Made by a program: the position numbers and the translations under genes. DNA of 64,000 nt, from NCBI RefSeq assembly GCF_025717605.1, contig NZ_JAJIRQ010000006.1:68015-132014 (forward strand). The letters run 5' to 3'. This DNA comes from Paucibacter sp. TC2R-5. GTDB taxonomy: Bacteria > Pseudomonadota > Gammaproteobacteria > Burkholderiales > Burkholderiaceae_C. Of the stretch, positions 26,807-35,811 are shown piece after piece. Numbering within the stretch: the stretch's first letter is position 1; each line of letters begins with the position of its first letter. The notes under the pieces are model-generated. The model saw only the letters and a program-made list of their open reading frames with translations, was not told where the DNA came from and searched no databases.

Positions 26807-28106
26807 GCCGCCGTCCTGCAGCGCTGACCCCGAACAAACCCAGCAAGCGCTGGCTTGGTGGGCGCTGCAGTTCAGCCCCAAGGTCGCTAGGCTCGAAGAA
26901 GCGGTGGTGCTCGAAGTGCAAGCCTGCCTGCGGCTGTTTGGCGGCGCCGAGGCCTTGCACCAGCGGGTACGGCGCAGCGCCGCCCAGGCCGGCCTGAGCC
27001 TGCAAGCCCTCGCCTGGGCGCCGACCAGCCTGGCCGCACTGGCGCTGGCACGCGCGGCCGTCAGCGACGGTCTGAGCCGGCCCATCGCAGAAATCCTTGA
27101 TGGCCTGCCCTTGCACTGTCTGAGCGCGGTGCAGGCGCAGGCAGCCATGCTGGCGCGGCTGGGCTGCCGCACGCTCGGCGATGTGCGGCGGCTGCCGCGT
27201 GCGGGCCTGAGCCGACGCTTCGGCAAGGCCTTGCTGCAGACGCTGGATCAGGCGCTGAGCCTGCAGCCCGAGGCGCACGCTTGGTTGCAGGCACCGGCCG
27301 AATTCGAGGCCCGACTGGAGCTGCCGCAGCGGGTCGAGAATGCGCAGCTCTTGCTTCAGTATGTGCGCCATCTGCTTTTGCAGTTATGCGCCTGGTTGGC
27401 AGGTCGCCATGCCGGCATCCAGGTGCTGACCCTGCACTGGGAGCATGACGCGATGCGGGCTCGCGGCGTGGGCAGCGGCGGCTCGCTACAGATCCACACC
27501 AGCCACTGCACGCGCGACTTCGGTCACCTCTCGCGGCTCTTGGGCGAGCATCTGGCGCAGCTGACGCTGGCCGCGCCGGCCGGTGAGATTCGCCTGCAAG
27601 CGGGCGAAGTCCTGCCCTTGATCGAGGCCAGCGCCAGCCTGCTGCCGGCCGCACCCGATCAAGCGCTGGAACCGCTGGCGCAATTGCTGGAACGCATCTC
27701 CGTGCGTTTAAGCCCCGAGCGGGTGCGCTGCGGCCATTTGCAAGAGGACCACCGGCTGGAAGCGATGCAACATTGGCAGGCCTGGGCGAGCAGCGGCGCA
27801 GCACCCAGATCGGCCGTGCGTGGGCCAAGCTACCCGCAACCGAGTTGGTTGCTCAGCAGCCCACTGCGCCTGAGCGTGCATCAGGACCGCCCCCAGTACC
27901 AGCAAGCACCACTGCAGCTACTGGCCGGGCCGCAGCGCATCGAGGGCGGCTGGTGGCAGCTTGATGCAAGCTTGCCGAATGGCCATGCTCAGGTGCAGCG
28001 CGACTACTTTCTCGCGCTGAGCGCCGGCCACCTCGTGCTGTGGGTGTTTCAGCAGCGCTTGTCCGAGTTCGAACATGGCTGGTTTTTGCATGGGGTGTTT
28101 GCCTGA
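26760..28106 (+). CDS. imuB: Y-family polymerase-like protein ImuB, short N-terminus
   Basis: The 448-residue product has the ImuB body: ALAWWALQFSPKVARLEEAV, CLRLFGGAEALHQRVR, LGDVRRLPRAGLSRRFGKAL in the helix-hairpin-helix region, and a long C-terminal domain. ImuB lacks polymerase activity in characterised systems and acts as a hub binding the beta clamp, ImuA and DnaE2. Here the N-terminus enters the palm region after only about 30 residues, shorter than ImuB proteins I know. The ATG at 26760 lies inside imuA; no alternative upstream start restores the missing part. It overlaps dnaE2 through TGATG. Confidence 0.9.
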   Translation: MHWLALLPSPPSATDEPPSCSADPEQTQQALAWWALQFSPKVARLEEAVVLEVQACLRLFGGAEALHQRVRRSAAQAGLSLQALAWAPTSLAALALARAAVSDGLSRPIAEILDGLPLHCLSAVQAQAAMLARLGCRTLGDVRRLPRAGLSRRFGKALLQTLDQALSLQPEAHAWLQAPAEFEARLELPQRVENAQLLLQYVRHLLLQLCAWLAGRHAGIQVLTLHWEHDAMRARGVGSGGSLQIHTSHCTRDFGHLSRLLGEHLAQLTLAAPAGEIRLQAGEVLPLIEASASLLPAAPDQALEPLAQLLERISVRLSPERVRCGHLQEDHRLEAMQHWQAWASSGAAPRSAVRGPSYPQPSWLLSSPLRLSVHQDRPQYQQAPLQLLAGPQRIEGGWWQLDASLPNGHAQVQRDYFLALSAGHLVLWVFQQRLSEFEHGWFLHGVFA

Positions 28107-31100
28107 TGAGCGTGATCAGCGCCTATGCCGAGCTTCATGCCCTGAGCAACTACTCCTTTCTGCGCGGCGCCTCGACGCCGGCCGAGCTGGTGGAGCGCGC
28201 GCATGCGCAGGGCTATGCCGCCTTGGCCTTAACCGATGAATGCTCGCTGGCCGGTGTGGTGCGGGCGCATGTGGCTGCCAAATCCTGCGGTTTGAAGTTG
28301 ATCATTGGCGCCGAATTCCTTGTGCAAGATGAGACGGAACAGCCGCTGTTCAAGCTGCTGGTACTGGCACGCCATCTGAACGGCTACGGCAATCTCTGCC
28401 AGTTCATCACCGAACTGCGCCGCGCGGCCGACAAGGGCACGTATTGTTTACGCTGGTCACAACTGCAAGAACAGCTGCCGGCCTTGGCCGATTGCCTGTT
28501 CATCGCCCTGCTGCCGCGCACGGCCAGCGACGCAGAGCTCTTGGCCCCGGCGCGCTGGCTGCTGCAGCAGGTGCCGGGCCGCGCCTGGCTGGGTGTCGAG
28601 TTGCTGCGCGAGCTGGGTGACGAGATGTGGTTGCAGCGCCTGCGCGCCTTGTCAGCGCTGACCGCCCTGCCCCTGGTCGCTTGCGGTGATGTACATATGC
28701 ATAGGCGCTCACGCAAACCGCTGCAGGATGTGATGACCGCCACCCGCCTGAACAAACCGATCGCCGACTGCGGCTTTGAGCTGCAGCCTAACGCCGAGCG
28801 TCATCTGCGCAGCCGCCTGCGCCTGGCCCAGCTCTACCCGGCCGAGCTGCTGGCCGAAACGCTGGTGGTGGCGGGGCTGTGCGATTTTTCGCTCGACGAG
28901 ATCCGCTACCAATACCCCAGCGAGGTGATCCCTGCCGGCAGCACGCCGACGGCCCATCTGCGCGCGCTGACCGAGGCCGGGGTGGTGCGGCGCTGGCCCG
29001 GCGGCATAAGGACCAAGCTGCGCAGCCAGATTGAGCATGAGCTGAGCTTGATCCATGAACTGGGCTACGAGCATTACTTCCTCACCGTGGCCGATATCGT
29101 GCGCTTCGCGCGCGGCCGCGAGATTCTCTGCCAGGGGCGCGGCTCGGCCGCCAACAGCATCGTCTGTTATTGCCTGTTCATCACCGAGGTGGACCCGGCG
29201 CGCTCCAGCATGCTGTTCGAGCGCTTCATCAGCCGCGAGCGCAATGAGCCGCCCGATATCGATGTGGACTTCGAGCATGAGCGCCGCGAGGAAGTAATCC
29301 AGTACCTGTACCGCAAATACGGCCGCGAACGTGCCGCGCTGACCGCCGTGGTCATCAGCTACCGGCCGCGCAGCGCGATCCGCGACGTCGGCCGCGCTTT
29401 GAATATGGACGAAGCCTTGGTCGAAAAGCTCGCTAAGGACCACAGCGGCTGGAGCGAAGAGAGCCTGCCGGACGAGCGCCTGCAAGCTTTGCAGATCGAG
29501 CTGGGGCTGGACCCGAATGACCTCAAACTGCGCCAGCTGGTGCGCCTGAGCCGCCAACTGATGGGCATGCCGCGCCACCTCAGCCAGCATCCCGGTGGCT
29601 TTGTATTGACCGAGGGGCCGCTGAGCCGCCTGGTGCCGATCGAGAACGCCAGCATGGCCGAGCGCACCGTGATCCAGTGGGACAAGGACGATATCGACGC
29701 GCTCGGCCTGATGAAGGTCGATGTGCTGGCGCTGGGCATGCTGAGCGCGCTGCGCCGCAGCTTCGACCTCATCAGCAGCTTGCGCGGCAAACCTTTCGGC
29801 ATCAAAGATGTGCCCGAGGGTGACCAGCCCACCTACGACATGATTTGCAAGGCCGACACCATCGGCGTGTTCCAGATCGAATCGCGCGCGCAGATGTCCA
29901 TGCTGCCGCGCCTTAAACCCCGCTGCTTTTACGATTTGGTGATCGAGGTCGCGCTGGTGCGCCCGGGGCCGATTGCCGGCGGCATGGTCCACCCCTACCT
30001 GAAGAACCGAGCGCTGCCGCCCGAACAGATCAAATACCCCAAGGACGAGTTGCGCGCGGCGCTAGAGCGCACCTGCGGCATCCCGATTTTTCAAGAGCAG
30101 GTGATGCAGGTGGCGATGATCGCGGCCGGCTTCTCGCCCGGCGAGGCCGATCAGCTGCGGCGCGCGATGGCGGCCTGGAAGCGGCCTGGTGATCTGGCCC
30201 GTTTCCACGAGAAGATCCTCACAGGCATGCGCGAACGCGGCTACCAGGACGAGTTTGCCGAGGCGATATTTCGCCAGATCAAGGGCTTTGCGTCCTATGG
30301 ATTTCCGGAGTCGCATGCGGCCAGCTTTGCGCTGCTGACCTATGTGTCCTGCTGGGTCAAACGGCATGAGCCGGCCGCTTTTTTGTGCGCGCTCTTGAAC
30401 TCGCAGCCGCTGGGTTTTTACACACCCAGCCAGCTGGTGCAGGATGCGCGCCGGCACCAGATTGAGGTGCGCGCGGCCGACGTCAACGAGAGCGAGCAGA
30501 TGAGCAGCTTGGAAACTCTTGAAGGCAGCCAGCAGCCGGCGGTGCGCCTGGGTTTGCATTTGATCTCGGGCCTCAGCAAGGCCGCAGCAGCACGGATTGA
30601 GGCCGAGCGCCGCAAGGCCGGCCCCTTCAACGACGCGCAAGACCTGGCCCTGCGCGCCGAGTTGGACCAGCAAGACATGCAGCAACTCGCCGCCGCCGAT
30701 GCGCTGATGTCGCTGGCCGGCCAGCGCCGCCAGCAGGTCTGGCAGGCCTCGGCCCTGCGCGCCCAGCCGCGGCTGCTGCAGGGCGCCTTCAGCGCAGATG
30801 AAGAGTTAGACCTACCGGCAGCGCCCGAGGGCGAGGAAGTGATCTGGGACTATGCCGCCTTGGGCCTGACCTTGCGCAGCCACCCGCTCAAGTTGCTCCG
30901 CCCGCGCCTAGCCAAACTCGGGCTGAAAAGCTCCGAGCAACTACAGCATTGGCCGAATGGCCGCAAGGCACACACCTGCGGCATCGTCACCGTGCGCCAG
31001 CGCCCGCAGACGGCCCATGGCACGCTCTTCATCAGCCTGGAAGACGAAAGCGGCAGCGTGCAGGTGATCGTCTGGCCCGACATCTATGCCGAGCACCGCA

Positions 31101-31246
31101 TCGTCGTGCGCGCCGCCCGGCTCTTGGCCGTGCACGGCGTCTGGCAGCATGAAAACGGCGTGAGAAATCTGATCGCTCGCAGCTTCGATGATTTGACGCC
31201 GCTGCTCGGACGCTTGGGGTTGGAGCGGAGCCGGGATTTCAAGTGA
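28106..31246 (+). CDS. dnaE2: Error-prone DNA polymerase DnaE2
   Basis: The 1046-residue C-family polymerase starts MSVISAYAELHALSNYSFLR with a PHP domain (residues 1-280). The catalytic aspartates lie in PDIDVDFEHERR, with LCQGRGSAANS before them and LSQHPGGFVL, FGYPESHAASFALL-type (here YGFPESHAASFALL) and LISGLSKAAAARIEA segments after them. It ends in an OB-fold (GIVTVRQRPQTAHGTLFISL). It performs SOS mutagenesis with ImuA and ImuB. ATG 28106 overlaps the imuB stop as TGATG. The length is typical of DnaE2, shorter than replicative DnaE. Confidence 0.97.
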   Translation: MSVISAYAELHALSNYSFLRGASTPAELVERAHAQGYAALALTDECSLAGVVRAHVAAKSCGLKLIIGAEFLVQDETEQPLFKLLVLARHLNGYGNLCQFITELRRAADKGTYCLRWSQLQEQLPALADCLFIALLPRTASDAELLAPARWLLQQVPGRAWLGVELLRELGDEMWLQRLRALSALTALPLVACGDVHMHRRSRKPLQDVMTATRLNKPIADCGFELQPNAERHLRSRLRLAQLYPAELLAETLVVAGLCDFSLDEIRYQYPSEVIPAGSTPTAHLRALTEAGVVRRWPGGIRTKLRSQIEHELSLIHELGYEHYFLTVADIVRFARGREILCQGRGSAANSIVCYCLFITEVDPARSSMLFERFISRERNEPPDIDVDFEHERREEVIQYLYRKYGRERAALTAVVISYRPRSAIRDVGRALNMDEALVEKLAKDHSGWSEESLPDERLQALQIELGLDPNDLKLRQLVRLSRQLMGMPRHLSQHPGGFVLTEGPLSRLVPIENASMAERTVIQWDKDDIDALGLMKVDVLALGMLSALRRSFDLISSLRGKPFGIKDVPEGDQPTYDMICKADTIGVFQIESRAQMSMLPRLKPRCFYDLVIEVALVRPGPIAGGMVHPYLKNRALPPEQIKYPKDELRAALERTCGIPIFQEQVMQVAMIAAGFSPGEADQLRRAMAAWKRPGDLARFHEKILTGMRERGYQDEFAEAIFRQIKGFASYGFPESHAASFALLTYVSCWVKRHEPAAFLCALLNSQPLGFYTPSQLVQDARRHQIEVRAADVNESEQMSSLETLEGSQQPAVRLGLHLISGLSKAAAARIEAERRKAGPFNDAQDLALRAELDQQDMQQLAAADALMSLAGQRRQQVWQASALRAQPRLLQGAFSADEELDLPAAPEGEEVIWDYAALGLTLRSHPLKLLRPRLAKLGLKSSEQLQHWPNGRKAHTCGIVTVRQRPQTAHGTLFISLEDESGSVQVIVWPDIYAEHRIVVRAARLLAVHGVWQHENGVRNLIARSFDDLTPLLGRLGLERSRDFK

Positions 31247-31483
31247 GGCGACCCGGAGCCCGCGCGAATTGATGACCGGCAAAGTGAACGGAGCTGACCT
31301 TGGTTCTTGCTCGTGAGGCCCGGCCTGAGGTTCGCATAACTTCTTATTTTCAGAAGTAAACATCAATAAAACACCGGTTTTTCCTTCATGTATCGGACCC
31401 ATACTCCAAGACAGGCCTGAACCTCAATGCTTCGCTCAACGGATCAGACCACCCCACCTCGCCACTCATAAAGGACAAACACC

Positions 31484-31891
31484 ATGCGTTCCTACCCTCG
31501 CAACAGCGCGGAAGCCGCCGCCCGCATCGTGGCCCTCGTGCTGATCGCCGATGGCAACGTCAGCCTATCGGAGTTCAATGCACTGCAGCAACTCGACGCC
31601 GCAGGGCAGTTGGGCCTGGCGCCAGGCGGTTTGGGGCCTATCGTGCAGTCGCTCTGCGAGGATTTGTTGGTGAATGCATATGGCTCGGCCTCGATGATGT
31701 CCAGCGTCGACGAGCAAAGCATGGCCGCGCTGATGGCCGAAGTTGATGAGCCCTTGCTGCAGCGCAAGGTGCTGACCTTGGCCCTGGCGGCGGCGCGGGC
31801 CGATGCTCACCTTGCCGAGGGCGAGACCCTGGTTCTGGAAGCGGCCTGCCGGCATTGGCAGATCCACCTGGGGGACGCGCAAGCTGCCTAA
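31484..31891 (+). CDS. TerB-like small acidic helical protein (135 aa)
   Basis: Contains IVALVLIADGNVSLSEFNAL and LALAAARADAHLAEGETLVL, two copies of the pattern alanine-rich helix, D-G-x, acidic residues, which is typical of TerB-like domains. Such proteins are cytoplasmic, possibly metal-binding, and are named after tellurite resistance, although no ter operon is present. The ATG follows an AAAGGACA Shine-Dalgarno. The 237 bp upstream hold no gene that I can see, only a 6-bp hairpin near 31339-31357. Confidence 0.65.
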   Translation: MRSYPRNSAEAAARIVALVLIADGNVSLSEFNALQQLDAAGQLGLAPGGLGPIVQSLCEDLLVNAYGSASMMSSVDEQSMAALMAEVDEPLLQRKVLTLALAAARADAHLAEGETLVLEAACRHWQIHLGDAQAA

Positions 31892-31939
31892 AGCCCCGCC
31901 GTCACAAGTATTCCAAGAACTCAATCGACCCAAAATACT

Positions 31940-32326
31940 ATGCTTTACGCCATCAGCTGGTTTGCCGTTCTCAGCCTCATTGGGCTCTGGTCTTTCGCCG
32001 CCTGGGCCTTCCATGCACTGACCCAATGGGGCTTGAGCACCAGCGGCGACTGGTCGGGCGCCACGGCGCCTGAAGGCTTCAATTTGCAAGAAATCCTAGG
32101 CCCATGGCTGCCGCCCGACTTGGCGCAAGCACTGACGGCGCTGCTGGCCAGCCTGAAGCCGCTGTTTGAATCGCTGCTGAGCTTCGCGCCGGCCTTGGGC
32201 AGTGGGCTGAGCTTTTTGGTCTGGCTGGTCTGGGGTCTGGGCTGTTTCTTGCTGCTTATCGTCGGCGCTGCACTCCATGCCATGATCGCCGTGATGCGCC
32301 GCCGCACGACTATTGGCAACACCTGA
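31940..32326 (+). CDS. Small membrane protein of unknown function (128 aa)
   Basis: Two strongly hydrophobic segments, LYAISWFAVLSLIGLWSFAA (about 2-25) and SFLVWLVWGLGCFLLLIVGA (about 90-112), flank an amphipathic central region rich in Leu, Pro and Ala. It ends with a basic tail (MRRRTTIGN). It is probably an inner-membrane protein. The copD-like gene follows 18 bp downstream, so the two may be one transcript. I do not recognise the family. Confidence 0.7.
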   Translation: MLYAISWFAVLSLIGLWSFAAWAFHALTQWGLSTSGDWSGATAPEGFNLQEILGPWLPPDLAQALTALLASLKPLFESLLSFAPALGSGLSFLVWLVWGLGCFLLLIVGAALHAMIAVMRRRTTIGNT

Positions 32327-32344
32327 CCCCTAAAAAAGCACGCC

Positions 32345-32815
32345 ATGATCTACGCCCTTCTCAAGACACTGCACCTGCTCGCCATCATCGTCTGGCTGGG
32401 CGGCATGTGCTTCAGCTACTTTTTCTTGCGCCCGGCCGCCGCGCAGCTCGAAGCGCCGGTGCGCGTGCGCCTGATGCACGCCGTCATGGGCCGTTTTTTC
32501 AAAGCCACGTTTTGGGCTTCACTTTTGGTGCTGGGCAGCGGCGTGTGGATGCTGGGCCGCGTGGCCAAACAAGTGGTGCAGTCGGGCGGCGTCTTTCAGA
32601 TGCCGCTGGCCTGGACCGTGATGGCCGTGCTGGGCTGCGTGATGGTGGCGATCTTTATGCACATCAAGTTTGCGCTTTACAAAAAGCTCTCGCGCAGCGT
32701 CGGCGCCGAGGACTGGGCTGCCGGCGGCCAGGCCTTGGCCCAAATCCGCAACTGGCTGGCCTTCAACCTCGGTTTGGGCACGCTGGTGGTCACCATCGTC
32801 ACTTTGCTGCGCTGA
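32345..32815 (+). CDS. CopD-family integral membrane protein (156 aa)
   Basis: Four hydrophobic segments with conserved-looking histidines: LLKTLHLLAIIVWLGGMCFS at the start, then FWASLLVLGSGVWML, WTVMAVLGCVMVAIFMHIKF, and the C-terminal LAFNLGLGTLVVTIVTLL. This is the short CopD-domain type, sometimes linked to copper or heme handling, but the function of such stand-alone proteins is not settled. Its 3' end overlaps the convergent esterase gene by 17 bp. Confidence 0.8.
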   Translation: MIYALLKTLHLLAIIVWLGGMCFSYFFLRPAAAQLEAPVRVRLMHAVMGRFFKATFWASLLVLGSGVWMLGRVAKQVVQSGGVFQMPLAWTVMAVLGCVMVAIFMHIKFALYKKLSRSVGAEDWAAGGQALAQIRNWLAFNLGLGTLVVTIVTLLR

Positions 32816-33884
32816 ACTGCTTGAGTACAAAGCGCCAAACCATGCGCGAAGCATCGGGCCCAAGCGGGTCACTGAAGGCCTGCGATTTGGCGCCGCCGCT
32901 CCAGGCATGGGCCAAACGATCGACCTCCACCCAGCTCACCACGGTGCGGGCGCCGAGCTTGTAGTCGGTCGTCGTCATCGCATAACGCTGGCCGCGTTGG
33001 CTGCGGCGCGCTGGGCCGGCTTTCACATCAACATCGCCAGCAGCGGCGGCGGCACCGGCAACGGCACTCAGCCGCGCTGCCGCGCACCAGAGCTGCACGG
33101 CAGCCTGCGCATTGTCGGGCGACACGACACTGTCTTGGCGGCCATGGATCAGCAGCAGAGGCGGCCACGCCACGCCGCCCCTGCCGCCAGGCTTTGGCTC
33201 TGCCTTGGCATTTGCATGGCCTAGCTTGCGCCGGCCATGCATTGCACCCAGGGCCGTCAAGCTTGAATGCGCCTCGCCCGGCGGCACCCCCGAATGCATC
33301 ACCACCGCCTTGAAGCGCTCGGGGTGCTGCGTTGCCAACAAGGCCGCCATGCTGGCGCCGGCCGACATGCCGGCCACGGCCACGCGCTCAGGGTCCACCG
33401 GATAGAGCAGGCAGACCTGATCAATCGCCCGCATGATCAGCGCCACTTCCGCCTGCGCCTTGCCGGAGCGGGTCGCAAACCAGTTCCAGCAGCCTTGCGG
33501 ATTGGCAACGAGATCTTGCTCGGGGTACAGCAGCAAACAGCGCTCGCGCGCCGCCAGCGCATTCATGCGCGAACTCTGCGCAAAGGAGCTGGCCGATTGG
33601 CCGCAACCATGCAGCATCACCAACAAAGGCAAGCGCTCCCCCGGCAGCACGCCGGGGGGCCGGTAAACCCGAAACTGGCGGGCGCCGCCTGCTCCCATGC
33701 TGACGCCGGGCAGCCAATCACCCGGGCCGCCTGGCGCAAGCGCACGTTTTGCGTGGGCCACCTGCACGCTCTTGATCGAATGCTTAAGCGCCTTCGCGCC
33801 CGCCTGCATCTGGCTGCGCGCCGCCTGCCCGAAGCTGCGTTGCAGGCTGCGGGCCCATACCGACATCAGACTTTTTCTCGCCAT
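32799..33884 (-). CDS. PHB-depolymerase-family alpha/beta-hydrolase (361 aa)
   Basis: Carries the type-1 depolymerase catalytic pattern: LLVMLHGCGQSASSFAQSSR (oxyanion region), YPEQDLVANPQGCWNW, lipase box GMSAG (Ser near 175), GRQDSVVSP for the aspartate, and a late histidine in DRLAHAWSGG. The family includes extracellular PHB depolymerases and feruloyl esterase-like enzymes. No clear Sec signal is seen: the N-terminus is basic (ARKSLMSVWARSLQRSFG), so it may be intracellular. A GTG lies one codon upstream of the chosen ATG 33884. Confidence 0.88.
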   Translation of the reverse strand: MARKSLMSVWARSLQRSFGQAARSQMQAGAKALKHSIKSVQVAHAKRALAPGGPGDWLPGVSMGAGGARQFRVYRPPGVLPGERLPLLVMLHGCGQSASSFAQSSRMNALAARERCLLLYPEQDLVANPQGCWNWFATRSGKAQAEVALIMRAIDQVCLLYPVDPERVAVAGMSAGASMAALLATQHPERFKAVVMHSGVPPGEAHSSLTALGAMHGRRKLGHANAKAEPKPGGRGGVAWPPLLLIHGRQDSVVSPDNAQAAVQLWCAAARLSAVAGAAAAAGDVDVKAGPARRSQRGQRYAMTTTDYKLGARTVVSWVEVDRLAHAWSGGAKSQAFSDPLGPDASRMVWRFVLKQFSAAK

Positions 33885-33986
33885 CACCCCGCCCTGCTGA
33901 ACGATTGAAAACTCTGTGCAGGCTCCCTACGCCCATTCTCCTCAGCCATGTGACCGGCTCAAGTCAAAGCCAGCCGGTGCCATCAA

Positions 33987-34940
33987 TCAGGCGCCCCGGA
34001 AGGTTTGTCGCCAGGCCGTCGGCGACACGCCAAACGTGGCCCGGAAATGCGTCCGCAGCGACACCGCTGAGCCAAAACCTGCCAACTCGGCGATCTGCTC
34101 GACCGATTGATCGCCCCCCTCCAGCAGCACTTGGCTGCGCGCCAGGCGCTCACTGAGCAACCAGGCACCGACGGTCGTGCCGGTGAGCTGGCGAAAGTGC
34201 CGCGTGAAGCTACGACGGCTCATGGCCACACTATCGGCCAAGCTGTCCAGGCTGTGTGCCTGCCCCAGATCGGCGCGCACACGCTCGATCACTGCGGCCA
34301 AGCGGGTATCACGCGCCGTCTCCGGCAAGGGCTGCTCGATGAACTGCGCCTGCCCGCCCTGCCGATGCGGCGGCACCACCAGGCGCCGCGCCACGCTATT
34401 GGCCGGCCCGGCCCCATATTGGCGCCGCAGCAAATGCAGGCAAGCATCAATGCCGGCGGCAGTGCCGGCCGAGGTCAAGACATCGCCTTCGTCGATATAG
34501 AGCACGTCGGCGTCCACCTCGACCTGTGGATAGCGCGCCGCGAAGTCCTGTGCATAGGCCCAATGCGTGGTGGCGCGCCGCCCATCCAGCAAGCCTGCCT
34601 CGGCCAACACATAAGCACCCAGGCACAGACCCACCAGCTGCGCGCCGGCCTGGTGTGCCCGGCACAGGGCGTCGAGCAGCGCCTGCGGCGGGCGCTCCTG
34701 CGGGTTGCGCCAGCTCGGCACGATGACGGTGCGCGCGCCCTTCAGAGCTTCCAGACCGGCGTTCAAGCTCAGACCAAAGCCGGCCGTCGTCATCAAGTTG
34801 CCCGGCTCGGCGGCGCAGACCCGCAGCTCAAACGGCGGCGCGCCCGGATGCGACTCGCCAAACACAGCGCAGGGCACGGCCAGGTGAAAGGGGCTGATCT
34901 GATCAAAGGCCAGAACGGCAATCGGGTGGGTCTTCTTCAT
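33987..34940 (-). CDS. GlxA-family transcriptional regulator (DJ-1-like domain plus AraC HTH, 317 aa)
   Basis: Residues 1-185 form a DJ-1/PfpI-like domain (VLAFDQISPFHLAVPCAVFG, LVGLCLGAYVLAEAGLLDGR with the nucleophile-elbow cysteine). The C-terminal 110 residues are an AraC-type double HTH (SLDSLADSVAMSRRSFTRHF and SVEQIAELAGFGSAVSLRTH). Such regulators often control amine or quaternary-ammonium metabolism. It is divergent from the isochorismatase-family gene, with 125 bp between, and probably regulates it. ATG 34940 matches the family N-terminus. Confidence 0.9.
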   Translation of the reverse strand: MKKTHPIAVLAFDQISPFHLAVPCAVFGESHPGAPPFELRVCAAEPGNLMTTAGFGLSLNAGLEALKGARTVIVPSWRNPQERPPQALLDALCRAHQAGAQLVGLCLGAYVLAEAGLLDGRRATTHWAYAQDFAARYPQVEVDADVLYIDEGDVLTSAGTAAGIDACLHLLRRQYGAGPANSVARRLVVPPHRQGGQAQFIEQPLPETARDTRLAAVIERVRADLGQAHSLDSLADSVAMSRRSFTRHFRQLTGTTVGAWLLSERLARSQVLLEGGDQSVEQIAELAGFGSAVSLRTHFRATFGVSPTAWRQTFRGA

Positions 34941-35065
34941 CGCCCCGAGGGTACAGGAGTTTGGCCCAACTCTATCGATGAATGGCTTGCAGGCCACTGG
35001 CTCCAAGGCCTGTCGATTGAAACAATCTGCCCAACGATTCACCACCCCAACCGAGACCACTCCCC

Positions 35066-35590
35066 ATGAAACATGCGCAAGCCCTGATCGTCATCGACGT
35101 CCAAATGGACTATTTCCCCGGCGGCAACTACCCGCTGCACCATGCCGAGGGCGTGCTGACGCAGGTCGAAGCGGCCATCCACAAAGCGCGGGCGGCGCAG
35201 ATACCGGTGATCCTGGTGCAGCACATTGCCGATCCGGCCAAGGGCCCGTCCCCGTTCTTCAATGCCGACAGTGCCGGCGTTGCGACCCACCCGCGCGTGC
35301 TGGCCGCCGCAGCGCAGGCGCCGCTGGTGATCAAGCGCTTTGCCGACGCCTTTGACGACACCACCTTGACGCAGACACTGAACGAATTGGGCGTTAGCGA
35401 GCTACTGATCTGCGGCATGATGACGCAAAACTGCGTCACCCATACCGCCATTTCCAAGGCGGCCGAGCGCTACGCCAAGGTCAGCATACTTTCAGACTGC
35501 TGCACCACCGTCACCGAGATGCTGCACCTGATCGCACTCAGCGCAGTGTCCCGACGCGTCAATGTGCTGCCCCTGGCCGAGGCGCTCTAA
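35066..35590 (+). CDS. Isochorismatase-family cysteine hydrolase (174 aa)
   Basis: The catalytic triad of the family is visible: Asp in LIVIDVQMDYF, Lys in LVIKRFADAF and Cys in CGMMTQNCVTHTA. Members hydrolyse amides such as nicotinamide or carbamoyl compounds; isochorismate itself is unlikely without siderophore genes. It is cytoplasmic. The divergent GlxA-like regulator upstream is the probable controller. Confidence 0.9.
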   Translation: MKHAQALIVIDVQMDYFPGGNYPLHHAEGVLTQVEAAIHKARAAQIPVILVQHIADPAKGPSPFFNADSAGVATHPRVLAAAAQAPLVIKRFADAFDDTTLTQTLNELGVSELLICGMMTQNCVTHTAISKAAERYAKVSILSDCCTTVTEMLHLIALSAVSRRVNVLPLAEAL

Positions 35591-35811
35591 AACCTGCGTC
35601 ACCGGCGGCATGCCAACTCCGTCACGGGTCGGCAAGGCGCAGCAAAGCGGGCAACAAAGAAGCCGCGCCAACAAAGCCGGCGGCTTGCCGCCTATGTCAC
35701 GAATCAGGCGCCTGCGTGACCGCTGGGGCCTGTTCAGCGACCGATGCTGCTTTGAGAATTGCGTCAACGGGCCAAGTGTTGGCCCCGCAACAAGCCAGCC
35801 GAGGTATTGCC
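35591..35811. other. Intergenic region with no gene seen
   Basis: These 221 bp between the hydrolase and the small secreted protein show no coding signal. A short GC inverted repeat (GCCGGCGGC...GCC) is near 35675-35695. It presumably carries the promoter of the downstream gene, but none is obvious. Confidence 0.4.

Noticed and set aside
28709-29992. Minus-strand open frame of 427 codons
   Set aside because: Entirely inside dnaE2 on the other strand; no domain, and dnaE2 is unambiguous.
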